From Ceratotherium simum simum (lineage: Eukaryota; Chordata; Mammalia; Perissodactyla; Rhinocerotidae), in NCBI RefSeq assembly GCF_000283155.1, contig NW_004454166.1, forward strand, positions 305,157 through 369,156: a stretch of DNA of 64,000 nt, written 5' to 3'. This document shows, one piece after another, positions 1-10,359 of this stretch; position 1 is the first letter of the stretch; each line of letters begins with the position of its first letter. The translations under genes were made by a program, and so were the position numbers. The notes under the pieces were generated by a model, which was given only the letters and a program-made list of their open reading frames with translations, was not told the DNA's origin and did not search any database.

Positions 1-408
1 CTTTATTACTAGAAAAGTGGGAGAAAGGGTGTCTCTGGTGTTACTTCGTAAAGGCTGCCTCCATCGGGAGCACTTGTGGGCCGTTCCTTGGTCAGTAGAT
101 TTTTGTTCTTTTAATTTGCAGTATCTTACTTACAATCTATACCTGTCACCTTCAGTGAAAGGACCAGGTAGCTCACAGTAAAAGGCAGGAATGCAGAGGA
201 AACATTAAAATGAGAGCCAGGATAGAGAGGGTGCTGAGAAGGAAATTTAACTCTTTCCTGGCAGGCAAGGCAAGAAGAGAAACAGAGTGAGCTCTATCTC
301 ATTTTGAAAAGGAGCAAGTGTTCAGATGTATCATTAAGAACTAAATAAGGAAATGATTTTGCTGTGCCATATATAACTGTATAAACTGCCTGCCTGTTTT
401 GTTTCTAG
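1..408 (+). other. IGFBPL1: IGFBPL1 intron, 3' part (partial)
   Basis: This is the end of the intron before the IGFBPL1 terminal exon. It finishes in a pyrimidine-rich tract and a good splice acceptor (tttgtttctag, AG at 407-408). No repeat or other feature is evident inside it. The assignment depends on the exon that follows. Confidence 0.75.
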
Positions 409-558
409 ATCAACCCTCTGAGGAAGGAAGATGAAGGAGTGTACCAATGCCATTCAGCCAACGCGGTTGGAGAGGCCCAGTCCCACGGCACGGTGATGGT
501 TACAGGTCTGAGTAAACACCAGGTCCTCCGCTTCCCAGCTCTAGGTGACCGCGTGTGA
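409..558 (+). CDS. IGFBPL1: IGFBPL1 terminal coding exon (partial gene)
   Basis: This is the last coding exon of insulin-like growth factor binding protein-like 1, a secreted protein with an IGFBP N-terminal domain, a Kazal-like segment and a C-terminal Ig-like C2 domain. The exon opens in phase 0 right after the AG at 407-408 and reads 49 codons to a TGA at 556-558. Its start, INPLRKEDEGVYQCHSAN, holds the Ig F-strand signature D-x-G-x-Y-x-C, with the conserved cysteine at exon residue 14. The end reads ...LSKHQVLRFPALGDRV and aligns loosely with the short LSK...FPA..DR tail remembered for the human protein. The upstream exons lie outside the window. Support comes from the protein match and from synteny: IGFBPL1 and ALDH1B1 are convergent neighbours in human and are convergent here. 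The tail beyond the Ig domain is less conserved, so exactly where homology ends is less certain than the Ig segment. Confidence 0.88.
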   Translation: MNPLRKEDEGVYQCHSANAVGEAQSHGTVMVTGLSKHQVLRFPALGDRV

Positions 559-1150
559 CGGACTCATGTGCATGCTCTAAGTCATTTTCAGTATTTATAC
601 GCCTGTGTCACAAGAGACTGAGATGGCTTATAAGATGTGTAATAAAAAAGAAGAAAAACACATAAATCGAGGAAACCAGAGGAATGCAAAACAAGAGTAG
701 GAGCATATTACGATTAGCAGGTAGACTCTCTAGTATGTTCTTCTGGGCCTCCCACCTCACATGCAAAGTCAAAAACTGTGAACATTGTGGGTGTCCGTAA
801 GGTGAAAAAGACCAGTTGTTTTTTTCTGTTTCTGAGGCTGAACGGAGCATTTCCTCCGAGTCCTCCTAGAGAGGGCACCGAGAGCAGACCTTGTCACTGT
901 GACAGCACCCGTGTGAAAACATGCCTGCAAACTAGACGGTCTGTGCTTCATTCGTCAGTTCCCGGTTCTTCCTTGTTGGCAGCTCTGCTGTCTCCAGGCC
1001 TGGGGTCCATGTCCTCAACACTATACGTGCTTAGCAGTACCTCTCCCCTGGCCAGGTGGCTTAGTCCTCATAGTCACCCAGGTGAGAGCTGGGGTTGCAT
1101 CTGTCACCGGCCACCGGGTGGGCTGTGAACTTAGTGAAACGAATCCCTTT
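559..1150. other. IGFBPL1 3' UTR / downstream flank
   Basis: Unique-looking sequence after the stop codon. Apart from the AATAAA at 641 I recognise no repeat and no coding potential. The short ORFs here are chance frames. Confidence 0.5.
641..646 (+). promoter_or_regulatory. Candidate IGFBPL1 polyadenylation signal
   Basis: A canonical AATAAA lies 83 bases after the IGFBPL1 stop codon and is the first such hexamer downstream. It would imply a very short 3' UTR. The real site may be further on, because no clear GU-rich element was verified. Confidence 0.35.
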
Positions 1151-1154
1151 ATTA

Positions 1155-1535
1155 GCCAGCTTTTGCTGCTTAACAGCCCCCAAACCTCACTGGTTCACAG
1201 CCAGCAACATTTATCTCTTGCTCACATTCGGTGTCGTGGCTGTAGGTTGGCTGTGGCTCTGCTCCATGTGTCTTCTCATATTGGGACCAGCTGCAGGAGC
1301 AGCCCCAATGTGGAATATATCCTTTCTGGTGGCAGAGGGGACGAGCAAGAGACTGAGCCCAGCACACAGTCTCATTTAAAGTTTCTGCTCAGATGTGGCA
1401 TATGTCACATCTGCTAAGTCCGTCATCCAGAGCAAGTCGCACGGCCACGCCCAGCGTCAGCGGAGTCAGGGGAAGTCTGCTCCTCTCACAGGAGGCCGAG
1501 GGCAGGGATGCATGATCCTCTTACAGGAGCAGAGG
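1155..1535. repeat. Old interspersed repeat, family not assigned
   Basis: The start (gctgcttaacagcccccaaa) and the later 'cagagcaagtcgcacggcc' portion follow a common mammalian interspersed repeat in which a 'gctgcataacaaa..accc' head precedes 'ggtcagagcaagtcac'. Divergence is high. I recognise the pattern but cannot name the family without a library search. Confidence 0.45.
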
Positions 1536-1995
1536 AAGGGACAGTAGGGAACAGGCACCATCACCAAGGCCAACTGACAAGTTTTTAACAGAGCAGGAAA
1601 AATTAGAAACAATTTTAGTAGTTTATGAAAAGCAGAAGGATTTTGCTGTGGTTGTAATCCATATTATTCCATATTTAGCACTATTGTTGGGCACCTTCTG
1701 AGTACAAGGCCCCACGTCAGGTCTGTAGGGGACGCACAGAGACCAAAAAGTGAATGTCATCAAACTATAAGGAATGCAAAGTTTAGGAAATAAGGGGTGT
1801 GTATGAGTTTGAGGCGAGAGAAGCGGCTTAGAACTGGGGAAAATACAGGAAGGCTTCACTGAGGATGTGGCATTGGGGTTGGAGGATGGGTGGATGCAAG
1901 TAGTTAGAGCTCCTAGGAACCGGGAGGAAAATACAAGGTACAAAACCCTCAAATAGGAATTCAGCAGAGTTAGGAGACAGCTCTTAAAGTTGCCT
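1536..1995. other. Intergenic, nothing recognised
   Basis: No coding potential and no repeat that I can name. The ORF spanning 1623-2027 on the - strand lacks any recognisable domain. Confidence 0.4.
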
Positions 1996-2014
1996 TTCTG
2001 ACACTTGGCTGTTT

Positions 2015-2145
2015 TATATACACACACACAATATGTTTCATGTTTTAAATATGTATATATATATATAGTTAAAAAGTATATATATATAGTTAAAAAGTAT
2101 ATATATATATATACACACTTAAAAACTATATATATATATTTTTTT
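2015..2145. repeat. (CA)n/(TA)n microsatellite cluster
   Basis: A short CA run at about 2018-2030 is followed by three TA tracts separated by the repeated word 'agttaaaaagtatatatata'. The internal repetition of a ~30-base unit suggests slippage duplication of a TA-plus-spacer block. Confidence 0.85.
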
Positions 2146-2199
2146 TTGAACAGAAATAATCTGGGCTATGAATATAGTCTATTATAGATGAGTTTTCAA

Positions 2200-2475
2200 A
2201 AGGCTGCCACAGAGAACCATGGAATTCAAGACCATTGCCACCACCCTGTTCTTGAGTTCCCTCTACAACATGCAGAATTGGCCAGCTCTCACTTGCGTAC
2301 CTCCAGGGATGTGGAGCTCATCACCACCAGACAAACATCTTTGGGTTTTCCAGTAGTTGAAAGTTCTTCCTCATATTAAGCTGGAATCTGCCTCCCTGAA
2401 ACGTCCCCCCATTGGTCTTAGATGTACTTCTTGGACCCCCACAGGGCCCTCTGCTCCCCACCGGCACCCCTGCTT
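2200..2475 (-). mobile_element. CR1/L3 LINE fragment
   Basis: Reading on the - strand gives the CR1/L3 3' region: gaggaagaacttt followed by a stretch ending near 'ggatgtggagctcatcacc' on the + strand. This is the reverse complement of the usual '...agttccccatcactggagg...' context. Very old fragment. Confidence 0.5.
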
Positions 2476-2974
2476 GCTGGGGAGAGATTTAAAGTTATAG
2501 ATCACTTCCCCCACCTTCCGTTTAACACCCAGTTGGTTGTGACAGAGCAGGCTTCTTTTCCCTAATTCTTTTCCCTCTTTTCTTCCAGGGTCTTAGAAAC
2601 ATTGATCACAGGATGAGGGAGAAGTCAAGTCATGGATCATTTTGCTTTGTGAAGAGCTGGAAAAACTGTGTTTGTGGATGACCCTTTTTGTATGTTTTTA
2701 AAAATTAGATGCAAACTGGATTCGTATGCAGATGTAGTTTTTAGCAGGGCAGACGTTAGGAAAACAGACTGCATGTAGCTTTTTTATACTGTTGAAGTGA
2801 ATTGCTCTGTGCGAGTTCTTTTTGTAACTCCTCCCTCCCAGGGAAGGTCTCGTCATGGTACATTTGGAATTCTGAAGCTGGAGCGCGGCCTGTGTCAGCT
2901 GTGACTCTACCCCATTTGTCTCTGACTCATTAGTGGAGCTCTGTGACTCAGTGTGTTGTAGGAGGAGCGGGGAG

Positions 2975-3090
2975 GGTCCCGCTGCCCTCTGCCTGACCTC
3001 TAACTGCTGTGTGACCCAGACAGGTCCCTCCCCTCTCTGGGTCTCGGTCTCTTCACCTGTGAATGTGGCATTTGGACTGGATGTTACCCA
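2975..3090 (+). mobile_element. MIR SINE fragment
   Basis: The MIR core is visible: 'ctgctgtgtgaccca..caggtccctcccctctctgggtctcggtctcttcacctgtg', matching the tgtgacctt..caagt..cctcagtttcctcatctg consensus. Confidence 0.75.
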
Positions 3091-3534
3091 TATTCCTTCG
3101 AGCCCTGCCATCCTAGAGTAAGATGGCCCTACGGAAAAAATACAGGGAGTGTGGTCTTAGCATTCTTTTTAAAACAGTATTCCCTCAAACAAATGGCATT
3201 GCTTCATACTAGGGTGTGAAGGCTGGTTCTAGCTCTTCTCTTCCTGCCATTTTCCTAGTGTAAAGAGGTTTAGTCCTACATGGACACTTTACCAGACTCA
3301 GCGGCCCCTTGGCTGGGTGTTTGGGGACCAAGATGTCCACTTGTTAACAAGCCCAACATTCTCTAACCAGGTGGGCAATGGAGAGCTGGCTTCTGGACAT
3401 CAAATTGTAAAAACGGGGTCAGATGCTCTCTCTGGGCTGTGGAATTACAGTGTGGGAGAATACATTTAACTTAGAGATGTTTTGATCTCATCCAGGAACA
3501 AGGCTTCTTTCTTTCCTGTTAAGCTTCAGGGCAT

Positions 3535-3695
3535 GGTTGTGTATCCTAGTTGTTCGTTTTAGTTCTCTGTGTAACCGCCACCACAACATGACAACTGACA
3601 GATGGGTAGTGTGGTTCCATTACTGGGAAACAAACCCGGGCTGCCGTGGTGAGAGTGAGCACTGAATCGTAACAGCTAGACCACCAGGGCTGGCT
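3535..3695 (-). mobile_element. Perissodactyl tRNA-derived SINE (ERE-related, second type)
   Basis: On the - strand the head reads agccagccctggtggtctag, followed by a B-box-like 'cagcccgggtttg' and 'ggaaccacactacccatctgtcag'. The element at 38662-38913 shares this middle section. No clear target-site duplication was found. An A/T-rich stretch with (GAAA)n flanks it on the right. Confidence 0.7.
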
Positions 3696-3814
3696 CTTTT
3701 TTTTTTTTTTTAATGACGAAAGAAAGAAAGAAAGTATTTAATATCTGGGCTAAAAAAATAGATCCTCTAAAGTGATTAAAATGTTCTGAAAGTCAGAATT
3801 GGGATGTCACATGA

Positions 3815-3990
3815 AGTTGGTCCTTAAAGTTCATGAAGCCCTTTGGCACCTCTGGTCGCTTTCCAACTCCAGACGGCAGGCAGGGCGAGTGTGAATGTCC
3901 CTCAGCCTTTACAAGCGAAGAAGTCAGGCTCTGCAAGAAAAGCGCTTGCCCGAGGTTGGAAGGCCTCTGAGAAGGACCAGCAGGAGGCGC
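3815..3990 (-). mobile_element. MIR SINE fragment (weak)
   Basis: The sequence 'cagcctttacaagcgaagaagtcaggctctgcaagaaaagcgcttgcccgaggt' resembles the reverse complement of the MIR core (tttacagatgaggaaactgaggc..gcccaaggt). Weak match. Confidence 0.4.
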
Positions 3991-4269
3991 CTGGCCCTCC
4001 TCAGCTTCCTTCTACGCCGTGGTGCTGCTCCTCAGGATGGTCTCGCAACTGTGTCAGGAAGATGCTGCCCTGTCCCCAGGGGTCAGGCTCTTAATCCAGG
4101 CTCGTCTCGGCGTTCACAGCACGCCGTCCTGGTGCTCACGTTGGGCGTTACATTTTGGAGTCCTTGTTGGAATTGCCTTTTCTGCCTTTGAGCCTGGCTG
4201 CTCCATATCTGAACTATTGGGGTGGCAACACCCGGACATACTACACAGGAGGAGACTGGCCTGGGAATC

Positions 4270-4385
4270 CAGAAACAGGAGGCCCATTTGGGTTCATCCC
4301 TGGCTGGCTGTGTGACCCTGAGCAAGTCCCTTTCACTTTCTGGACCTCGGTTTCCTCATTTGAATGAAAGGGAATAAAACTAGAG
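4270..4385 (+). mobile_element. MIR SINE fragment
   Basis: The MIR core 'ggctgtgtgaccctgagcaagtccctttcactttctggacctcggtttcctcattt' is clear. Confidence 0.8.
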
Positions 4386-4419
4386 GGGAGTTTTCAAACT
4401 TTAAAACATTGGAACCCCT

Positions 4420-4715
4420 GGGCTGGCCCCGTGGCTTAGTGGTTAAGTGCGTGCGCTCCGCTACTGGCGGCCCGGGTTCGGATCCCGGGTTCGGATCCCG
4501 GGCGCGCACCGACACACCGCTTCTCCGGCCATGCTGAGGCCACGTCCCACATACAGCAACTAGAAGGATGTGCAGCTATGACATACAACTATCTACTGGG
4601 GCTTTGGGGAAAGGGAAAAAAAAGGAGGAGGATTGGCAATAGATGTTAGCTCAGAGCTGGTCTTCCTCAGCAAAAAGAGGAGGATTAGCATGGATGCTAG
4701 CTCAGGGCTGATCTT

Positions 4716-4747
<32 letters not shown>
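4420..4747 (+). mobile_element. ERE-type SINE with 17-bp target-site duplication and (CA)n tail
   Basis: The element starts at ggctggccccgtggcttagt and is flanked by a perfect 17-base duplication, aaaacattggaacccct, at 4403-4419 and 4748-4764. That is an L1-type insertion signature and fixes both ends. It has a tRNA-like head, then 'gggctttggggaaagg', then two copies of the 'tagctcag..ctg.tcttcctca' tail module. The 3' tail has become a (CA)n microsatellite at about 4720-4747. The B-box region carries a 13-base tandem duplication (4474-4486 and 4487-4499). Confidence 0.95.
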
Positions 4748-4751
<4 letters not shown>

Positions 4752-5223
4752 CATTGGAACCCCTTCTTTGAATAAAGTCGGAATTGAAACTGATCAATCT
4801 GGAAGCTTTCCTTGTCTGTTGGGGGTTGGGGCTGCTGGGGACCTGCTCTCATCCCCTCCCTGCTCAGTACCTCCCACTCCCTCTCCCCCTCCTCCCCACA
4901 CGTTGATGTTTCCGTATCCAAGGTTTGCAGTTACTTCCTCTGTGATTTGAATGGTTGGGAGATGACTTGGTAAGATGCTTAGTGAATCTGTGTCAGGAGG
5001 AACAGGGATGCTGTGGCCCTGGGGAGGTGGGAGAACATCATGCATCTGCTGGTAAGCACATTCAGTGAAATCAGTTGAATCATCTTGAATTTGCCCAGAC
5101 AGAACTGGAGAGCTGGATCTAGACCCAAAGAGCAGGGCAGATGGAGCCCTGTGTCATAGAGCTAAGCATCAGGACTGTGTGAGGCTGGGTTTAGCATCAT
5201 CATGTACAAAAATAATAAATATT

Positions 5224-5464
5224 GGGGCCGGCCCGGTGGCGCAGCGGTTGAGTTCATGCACTCCGCTTCAGTGGCCCAGGGTTCGCAGGCCCAGATCCCT
5301 GGCACGCACCGATGCACCGCTTGTCAGGCCATGCTGTGGCGGCATCCCATATAAAGCAGAGGAAGATGGGCACAGATGTTAGCTCAGGGCCAGTCTTCCT
5401 CAGCAAAAAGAGGAGGACCGGCAACGGATGTTAGCTCAGGGCTGGTCTTCCTCACAAAAAAACT
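5224..5464 (+). mobile_element. ERE1 SINE
   Basis: Classic equine repetitive element: head ggggccggcccggtggcgca, a tRNA-like promoter region, 'ccatgctgtggcggcatccc', and tail 'gatgttagctcagggc..cttcctca' present twice. The A-rich tail continues into (AAT)n. A probable duplication, aataataaat, lies at 5211-5220 and 5477-5486, but the simple repeat makes its limits uncertain. Confidence 0.95.
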
Positions 5465-5487
5465 AAAAATAATAATAATAATAAATG

Positions 5488-6175
5488 TCACACTGTCTGA
5501 AATCTTCACCAAAACCACAAAGGTAGATGAACTTGATTGTCCGACCTAATGACTCTCCAACTGCGAGCGCCCCAAGAGTTTTCAGAGGCTGAGAGCTGAG
5601 CCCTGTGGCAGTTACCTTGTGGAAACATGCTCCCCGGAGCTTGTGCTTTCTGCCCTATTTCCATAGGCCTGATGGTGTGACACGACCCCTGCACCTGAAG
5701 ATAAGTGCTGGTAAGGGCAGTCTGCACGGTCCTGTTGTCCTTGGAGCACTGCTGTGGGTGGTCCAGGTCCCACTGACGCTTCTCCATCATCTCATGTGCA
5801 GCTCGCCCTTTTTCTCCGTGCCCACATCAGCTACTTCAGTCCGAATCCTCCTTACCTCTTACACCTGGGCTGCATTCACAGCCCCACCTGCTCACCTTGC
5901 TTGCCATTTTTAACCAGCCCTAATCATCCACTGCCCTCCCGAAACTCCCCCTGAACTTGTGTCTCCCACTATGTAAGTGTTCTAATATTTAATTCACTCA
6001 CATTTGCAGTCTGTCATCTCCCACACGCACATGGAGTAGCATTCTCCAGAGGCCAGAAGGGTGCAGACACTGGCAATATGAAGGTGGATGGGACGTGGGC
6101 CTGCACTCAGGTGTGAGTTGAGTGGGGCTGAGTAGGATGAAGTCGCCATCCTGCTAGGCACCACAAGGTGCCTGC
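5488..6175. other. Intergenic; no confident feature
   Basis: The section around 5790-5960 is C/T-rich and might be a very diverged L2 copy, but I would not assert it. No coding potential. Confidence 0.35.
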
Positions 6176-6179
6176 TTTG

Positions 6180-6390
6180 TGATCAGAGCATGGGGAGATC
6201 AGGGAAGACTTCCCGGAAGAGGAGGCATCCATGCTGGGGATTGGAGTAAGTGTGGAGATTCCGGGCTAGGGAAACAGCATGCCAAAAGAGCAGGGGTGGA
6301 GAAGTGCAGCATAGTTTGTGAAGAGGGAGTAGTGAGCAGTGTGGGCTGCTGGGAGCTGTAGTGGCGGGGGCGGCGAGAGGTTGGCCACAT
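6180..6390 (-). mobile_element. L2 LINE fragment
   Basis: On the + strand 'gggaagacttcccggaagaggaggcatccatgctgggg' is the reverse complement of the L2 'ctcagctcaaatgccacctcctc.ggaagccttccctg' region. 'acagcatgccaaaagagcag' corresponds to the preceding section. Confidence 0.7.
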
Positions 6391-7090
6391 CCCTGAACAC
6401 CATCAGAAGACGTTGGACTTGACGCCGTAAGCAGCGGGCAGCCTGAATTGAAGTCTTCTGTCGTCAGCTGGGTTATAACTGGGCTTGAGGAAGATAATTC
6501 GGAAGCCACTGTTCAATTACAAATGTACCCACTTCCCACCTTAAACAAAAGAAGTCTGATTTTTAGTCAAAATGGATTTTTTTCTTGAGGTTTTATGGTG
6601 AAGCTAATCCTATGCCTTTAAAAAATATTGCCCTCCCCTCTCCCCGGGGGTGGATGGCCCAGGACAAATTAGGAAGAGCAGCACTGAGCAGTCTGCCCTA
6701 ATGAACGTCCTCACTCCCAGCCTTCGCCAGAGCTTGAACATTCAGTCAGAGAAAGAGTACGTGACAGTTTAATTAACTAGGAAAACTAAAAGGCCCTGGT
6801 GTCTGCAGCTGAATAATGAATTCGGAACATGGGAGCCCGTCACACAGGGCAGACTGGAGACCAGCGCCTGTCCACACTCGGTGCCGTGGGGACCACTCGT
6901 CCCCGCGCTGTGACCTCCTTTACAGTCAGGGCCGCCTCTGAGTTCAGCCTCGACTGTGTCCAGGGGCTGAGAAGGGAGGGGCTACTGGGAGGCAGTCACC
7001 TGTGTCTCTCCCTCACGCATAAATCTCCCCCGGGACATTACGGAGTGGTTGGTTGTCAAGGGAAGAGTCAAAATCGTTAGTAATAGGGTG
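6391..7090. other. Intergenic; unique-looking sequence
   Basis: No repeat identified. The part at 6660-6800 is AT-rich with a palindromic tttaattaac word and could be regulatory. Nothing coding. Confidence 0.35.
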
Positions 7091-7329
7091 TGTGTGCAGT
7101 GGGACAGCAGCCTCTCTTTCTCCATTTGTAGATCCACCCACCACACACATCTGCAGGGCGCCTACTGTGCACCAGGCATGGCTAGGTGCTGAGGTGTCTA
7201 CGGTTGCTCATGGCCCCCGGGGGCGCAGCCCTGGCACAGAGAGCTGCTGGGGGTACCAGAGCTGGACCCGTCTCTCCGTGCTGCTGAAAGTGCTGCCGTC
7301 ATCCCGCGGGTAGAATGGCCCTTAGCTTT

Positions 7330-7475
7330 GGGGTAGGAAGACCCAGAACCAAGGTCTAGCCCCGCCACGGTCTGTGTGTCTGGGTCACTTCCCTCTACTC
7401 TCCGAGCCTCCGTCTCCCCATCGGTCCAGGGAGGTCAGCATCTCTGCCCTGTCCCGCGGCCCTGAGCGTCCGTGA
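7330..7475 (+). mobile_element. MIR SINE fragment
   Basis: The pattern 'ggtctagccccgccacggtctgtgtgtctgggtcacttccctctactctccgagcctccgtctccccatc' follows the MIR core with CpG-rich divergence. Confidence 0.6.
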
Positions 7476-7689
7476 AGGAATGGACACACACAGTCCACTC
7501 TAGGGGATGCTGAGGGCTGTGTGCCGGGCGCAGGGGTGCAAGAGATGGGTCAGACATGCTGGGGGCTGTGGGAGAGACAGTCTAGCGGATTAAATCAGAC
7601 TCATTTCACTATACGCGAAGGAACAAGAGCTGCCCAGGGCAGGACTAAACGGGGGGTCGGGTGCTGTGAGCTCAAAGGGGCCAGAGACT

Positions 7690-7830
7690 GCTTGGTTAAG
7701 ATGCTCAGAGAAAGCATCCTGGAGGAGGTGGGCCCTCAGCAGGGCTCCAAGAAAATGGGCTGAATTTGGAGATGAAAGAAGGAAGGAAAAAGGAACAGCA
7801 TGAGCAAGGCTGGAAGGCAGGGAGCAAACG
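7690..7830 (-). mobile_element. L2 LINE fragment
   Basis: 'agcatcctggaggaggtgggccctcagcagggctc' and 'ggaacagcatgagcaaggctgg' are the reverse complement of the L2 segment that encodes the end of the element. Confidence 0.65.
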
Positions 7831-7884
7831 GCCCATGAGAAGATTAAACTCTAAAAGTATCCTTGTGAGAAACACCCTAACCAT

Positions 7885-8130
7885 CATGCACACCTGCGTG
7901 GGGGTGTCACGTGTACCAGAGCTGGTGGCGAGCTGTCCTCCAAAACTTGGGAACCTCTCCACAGTGTCAAAATGTCCTGATAACTACATTTCCCAGCTCC
8001 TGTGCACCTCGATTGGGTCAGGGCATTTTTGCCAATGGCTGGAGAAGGGAAGCAATGCATTCCACGCTGAGGCCCGGGCTTTAAAGAAGCTGTGCCTTCT
8101 CCATACTTGCTTCCCCATCTACCAGCTGAC
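7885..8130. repeat. Old interspersed repeat (antisense relative of the 23590 and 62745 copies)
   Basis: 'actacatttcccagctcctgtgcacc' and 'gccaatggctgg' are the reverse complement of the 'ggccagaa...gctgcaagggaggctgggaaatgtag' motif seen at 23900-23985 and 63085-63140. Family name unknown. Confidence 0.5.
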
Positions 8131-8174
8131 ACGGAGGTCTCCGAGGTCCCGTGCAGGGCATTTTCACCTGGGCC

Positions 8175-8345
8175 CATGGACGCCTAGGGATTCTATAGGT
8201 GGATCCATAGGGTCTATGAGCCCCTTGAAAATGTGCAAAATTTTGTGTGGATGTGCATGTGTGTATTTTTTTCTGGTAAAAACAATTAGCTTTTATTAGC
8301 TTCTCAAAGGAATACATAACAAAAAAATGGTTAAGAACCAAGGTA
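8175..8345 (+). mobile_element. hAT-like DNA transposon fragment
   Basis: 'gggattctataggtggatccatagggtctatgagccccttgaaaatgtg' and the end 'aaaatggttaagaacca' follow a common non-autonomous hAT pattern (ggtccatgg..., ...gttaagaaccc). Subfamily not assigned. Confidence 0.5.
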
Positions 8346-8529
8346 GACGGTGGAGCCACAAGATGGAAGGAATCTCCGTCCCTGAATGTCCGCGTGGAAG
8401 ACGAGTGCTGATGAACCACACCCGCATTAGACTGCCACGTAGGCGAGGAATAAACCGGTGCTGTGCGGACTCCCACAGCCAGGGTTTATTTGTTGTGGCG
8501 GCTAACACTGCGCTGATACACTTGGGAAG

Positions 8530-8645
8530 ACACCGGGCTGGGAGCTGAGAGACCTGTACTCCAGGCCACACTCCGGCACCACGGAGCTCTGTGGTCTTCG
8601 ACTGGTTGTTTGGTCCACTCCTCTGGTTAAGAGAGGAGGAGGCTA
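8530..8645 (+). mobile_element. MIR SINE fragment (weak)
   Basis: 'gggagctgagagacctgtactccaggcc..ctctgtggtcttcgac..' has the layout of a MIR 5' half, with weak identity. Confidence 0.4.
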
Positions 8646-8749
8646 GAGGCTCTCAAAGGCCTCAGAAAGTGCCATCTTGTTTCCTCCCAAGGTCTTCCGA
8701 CTCAAGGATTAATGTACAGATCACTGGGGCTTGGGGGGACCAGGTGGTG

Positions 8750-9612
8750 CCCCCACCCCTTCACACAAACTGCCCTTACCAAGGTCTCCCAGGCCCCCCA
8801 TGACTTCAGCCAGGGGACACTTCGGTCCTCCTCTTCCTTGATCTCTAGGAAGATCTGGACTCTGCCTGTGGCTCCCTCCCTGTGGAAACTCCCGCCTTCC
8901 TTGGCGTCTCGACTCCTCTCTCCCAGGTCATCCTCCTGCTCCTCGGGCTGCTTCTCCTTAGTGTCCTTCATTGAATTCTCATTCTCCACTTGCCCCCTTG
9001 ATGTGGCATGATCAAGATCAAGCTATCCTTGCCTTCCCTACAATCTGTTGTCGACACAGCAGCACCAGTGATCCTTTTAAAACATAACTGAGATCATCTC
9101 ACTGCTCTGTTCAAAACCCTCTGGTGGCTCCTTCATCGTTCAGAGAAAAGGCCCAAAGGGCACAGTGACCTTCAAAGCTCTACCTGCCCTATCCTAGCCC
9201 CGCTACTTCTCTGTCTCCCATCTCCCTCTTGCTTGCTCCATTCCAGCCCCCTGGCCTCCTTGTGTTCTGGGAACCCACCAGACATGCTCCAGCCTCAGGG
9301 CCTTTGCACCTGCCATTTCCATACATCTTTTAGTCCTTTGTCATCTCTTCAGTGAGACCATCTCTGAGCACCTTATTGAAAATTACAACTACCCCCACAC
9401 ACACATTCCCTATTCCCCTTCTCAGCAGGATCTTTCTCCATAACAACCTTAACCATATGATGGACTAAATGTTTTGCTGATTTTGCTTATGGTCTCCTCC
9501 CCCATCAGGGAGGATGTGCAGGACTTCTGTTCAGTTCCCTGCTGTATCCCCAGCACCTAGAATAGTTCCCAGCACATAGTCAGCACTCAATAAAATGTGT
9601 TGAATAAATAAA
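8750..9612 (+). mobile_element. L2 LINE 3' segment
   Basis: Long, nearly continuous L2 match. It includes 'cagcaccagtgatccttttaaaacataa', 'caaaaccctctggtggctcc', 'ctccagcctcagggcctttgcacc', 'agtgagaccatctctgagcacc' and the terminal 'tccccagcacctagaatagttcccagcacatag..actcaataaaatgtgttgaataaataaa'. The intact 3' end is at about 9612. One of the longest ancient elements in the window. Confidence 0.9.
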
Positions 9613-9639
9613 CTCACCACCTTGTCCCAGACCTGCTTC

Positions 9640-10200
9640 TCCAGCATTTCACAGTGCTGGCACCACACCCATTTGGTTACCCCAGCCAGGAAAAAGGGGT
9701 CACCCTAACTTTCACTCTCCTCTTGCAGCAATCTGCCACCACACCCGGAAGCCCACCTCCTGGCTCCCAGGATCTCCCACCCATCCTCACACCTGGTCCA
9801 GGTCAGCATCACTGGCACAGACAGCAGTGTCCTGAGTGGCCTCCGACTCCAGGTCGAGCCCTCAACCCATCCTCCCACTGCAGCAGAGCCAGCTTTAGAA
9901 ACCAAAACATGGTCCTATCCCTTTCCTCCTGGCTTCCTACTGCTGGACTTCCTTGCAGGGCGCACAGCCCCTTTACAGTCCAGCCCTCCCTCCTCCCAGG
10001 CCTCTCCCTTCGTCACACCGTTCCTCACAGCCTCCATGTTTTCTCACACACTCCATGCCCTTCCCTCTCCCTGGAACACCCTTGCTGCATCTGTCTGCCT
10101 GGTTACCTCCTCATGCAGCAGGATCCTGGGCCCCTTCCATGGGCCTCCCTGGGCCAAGCCAGGGCAGTAGAGAGAGTCAGGAGAACGGAGTGTCAGCTCT
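9640..10200 (+). mobile_element. L2 LINE, second copy (first part)
   Basis: Pattern 'ctgccaccacacccggaagcc...tttagaaaccaaaacatggtcctatccc...cctggcttcctactgctgg...ccttccctctccctggaacaccc' follows L2 in the same orientation as the previous copy. It appears to resume at 10360 after a MIR. The ORF across 9654-10286 is L2-derived and not a gene. Confidence 0.75.
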
Positions 10201-10330
10201 GGCTCCACTTACTAGATGAACATCTCCAGGCCTCCATGTTTATTTGTCAAGTGTGGAATGATAATAAGTGCCTTGAGGGTAATTAGAAGCATTAAATGAG
10301 ATAATAAATATTATTGTAGGTGCCTCAAAA
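10200..10330 (+). mobile_element. MIR SINE fragment between L2 parts
   Basis: 'catctccaggcctccatgtttatttgtcaagtgtggaatgataataagtgcc...attaaatgagataataaat' is the MIR 3' half. It sits between two L2 blocks of the same orientation and probably interrupted the L2. Confidence 0.7.
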
Positions 10331-10359
10331 ATATTGTAGGTGCTTAATAGTATTTCTTC

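Noticed and set aside
4420..5464. tRNA-like A and B boxes
   Set aside because: They belong to ERE SINE heads; no tRNA cloverleaf or anticodon arm can be made.
9654..10286. 210-codon ORF on the + strand
   Set aside because: Runs through an L2 copy and a MIR.
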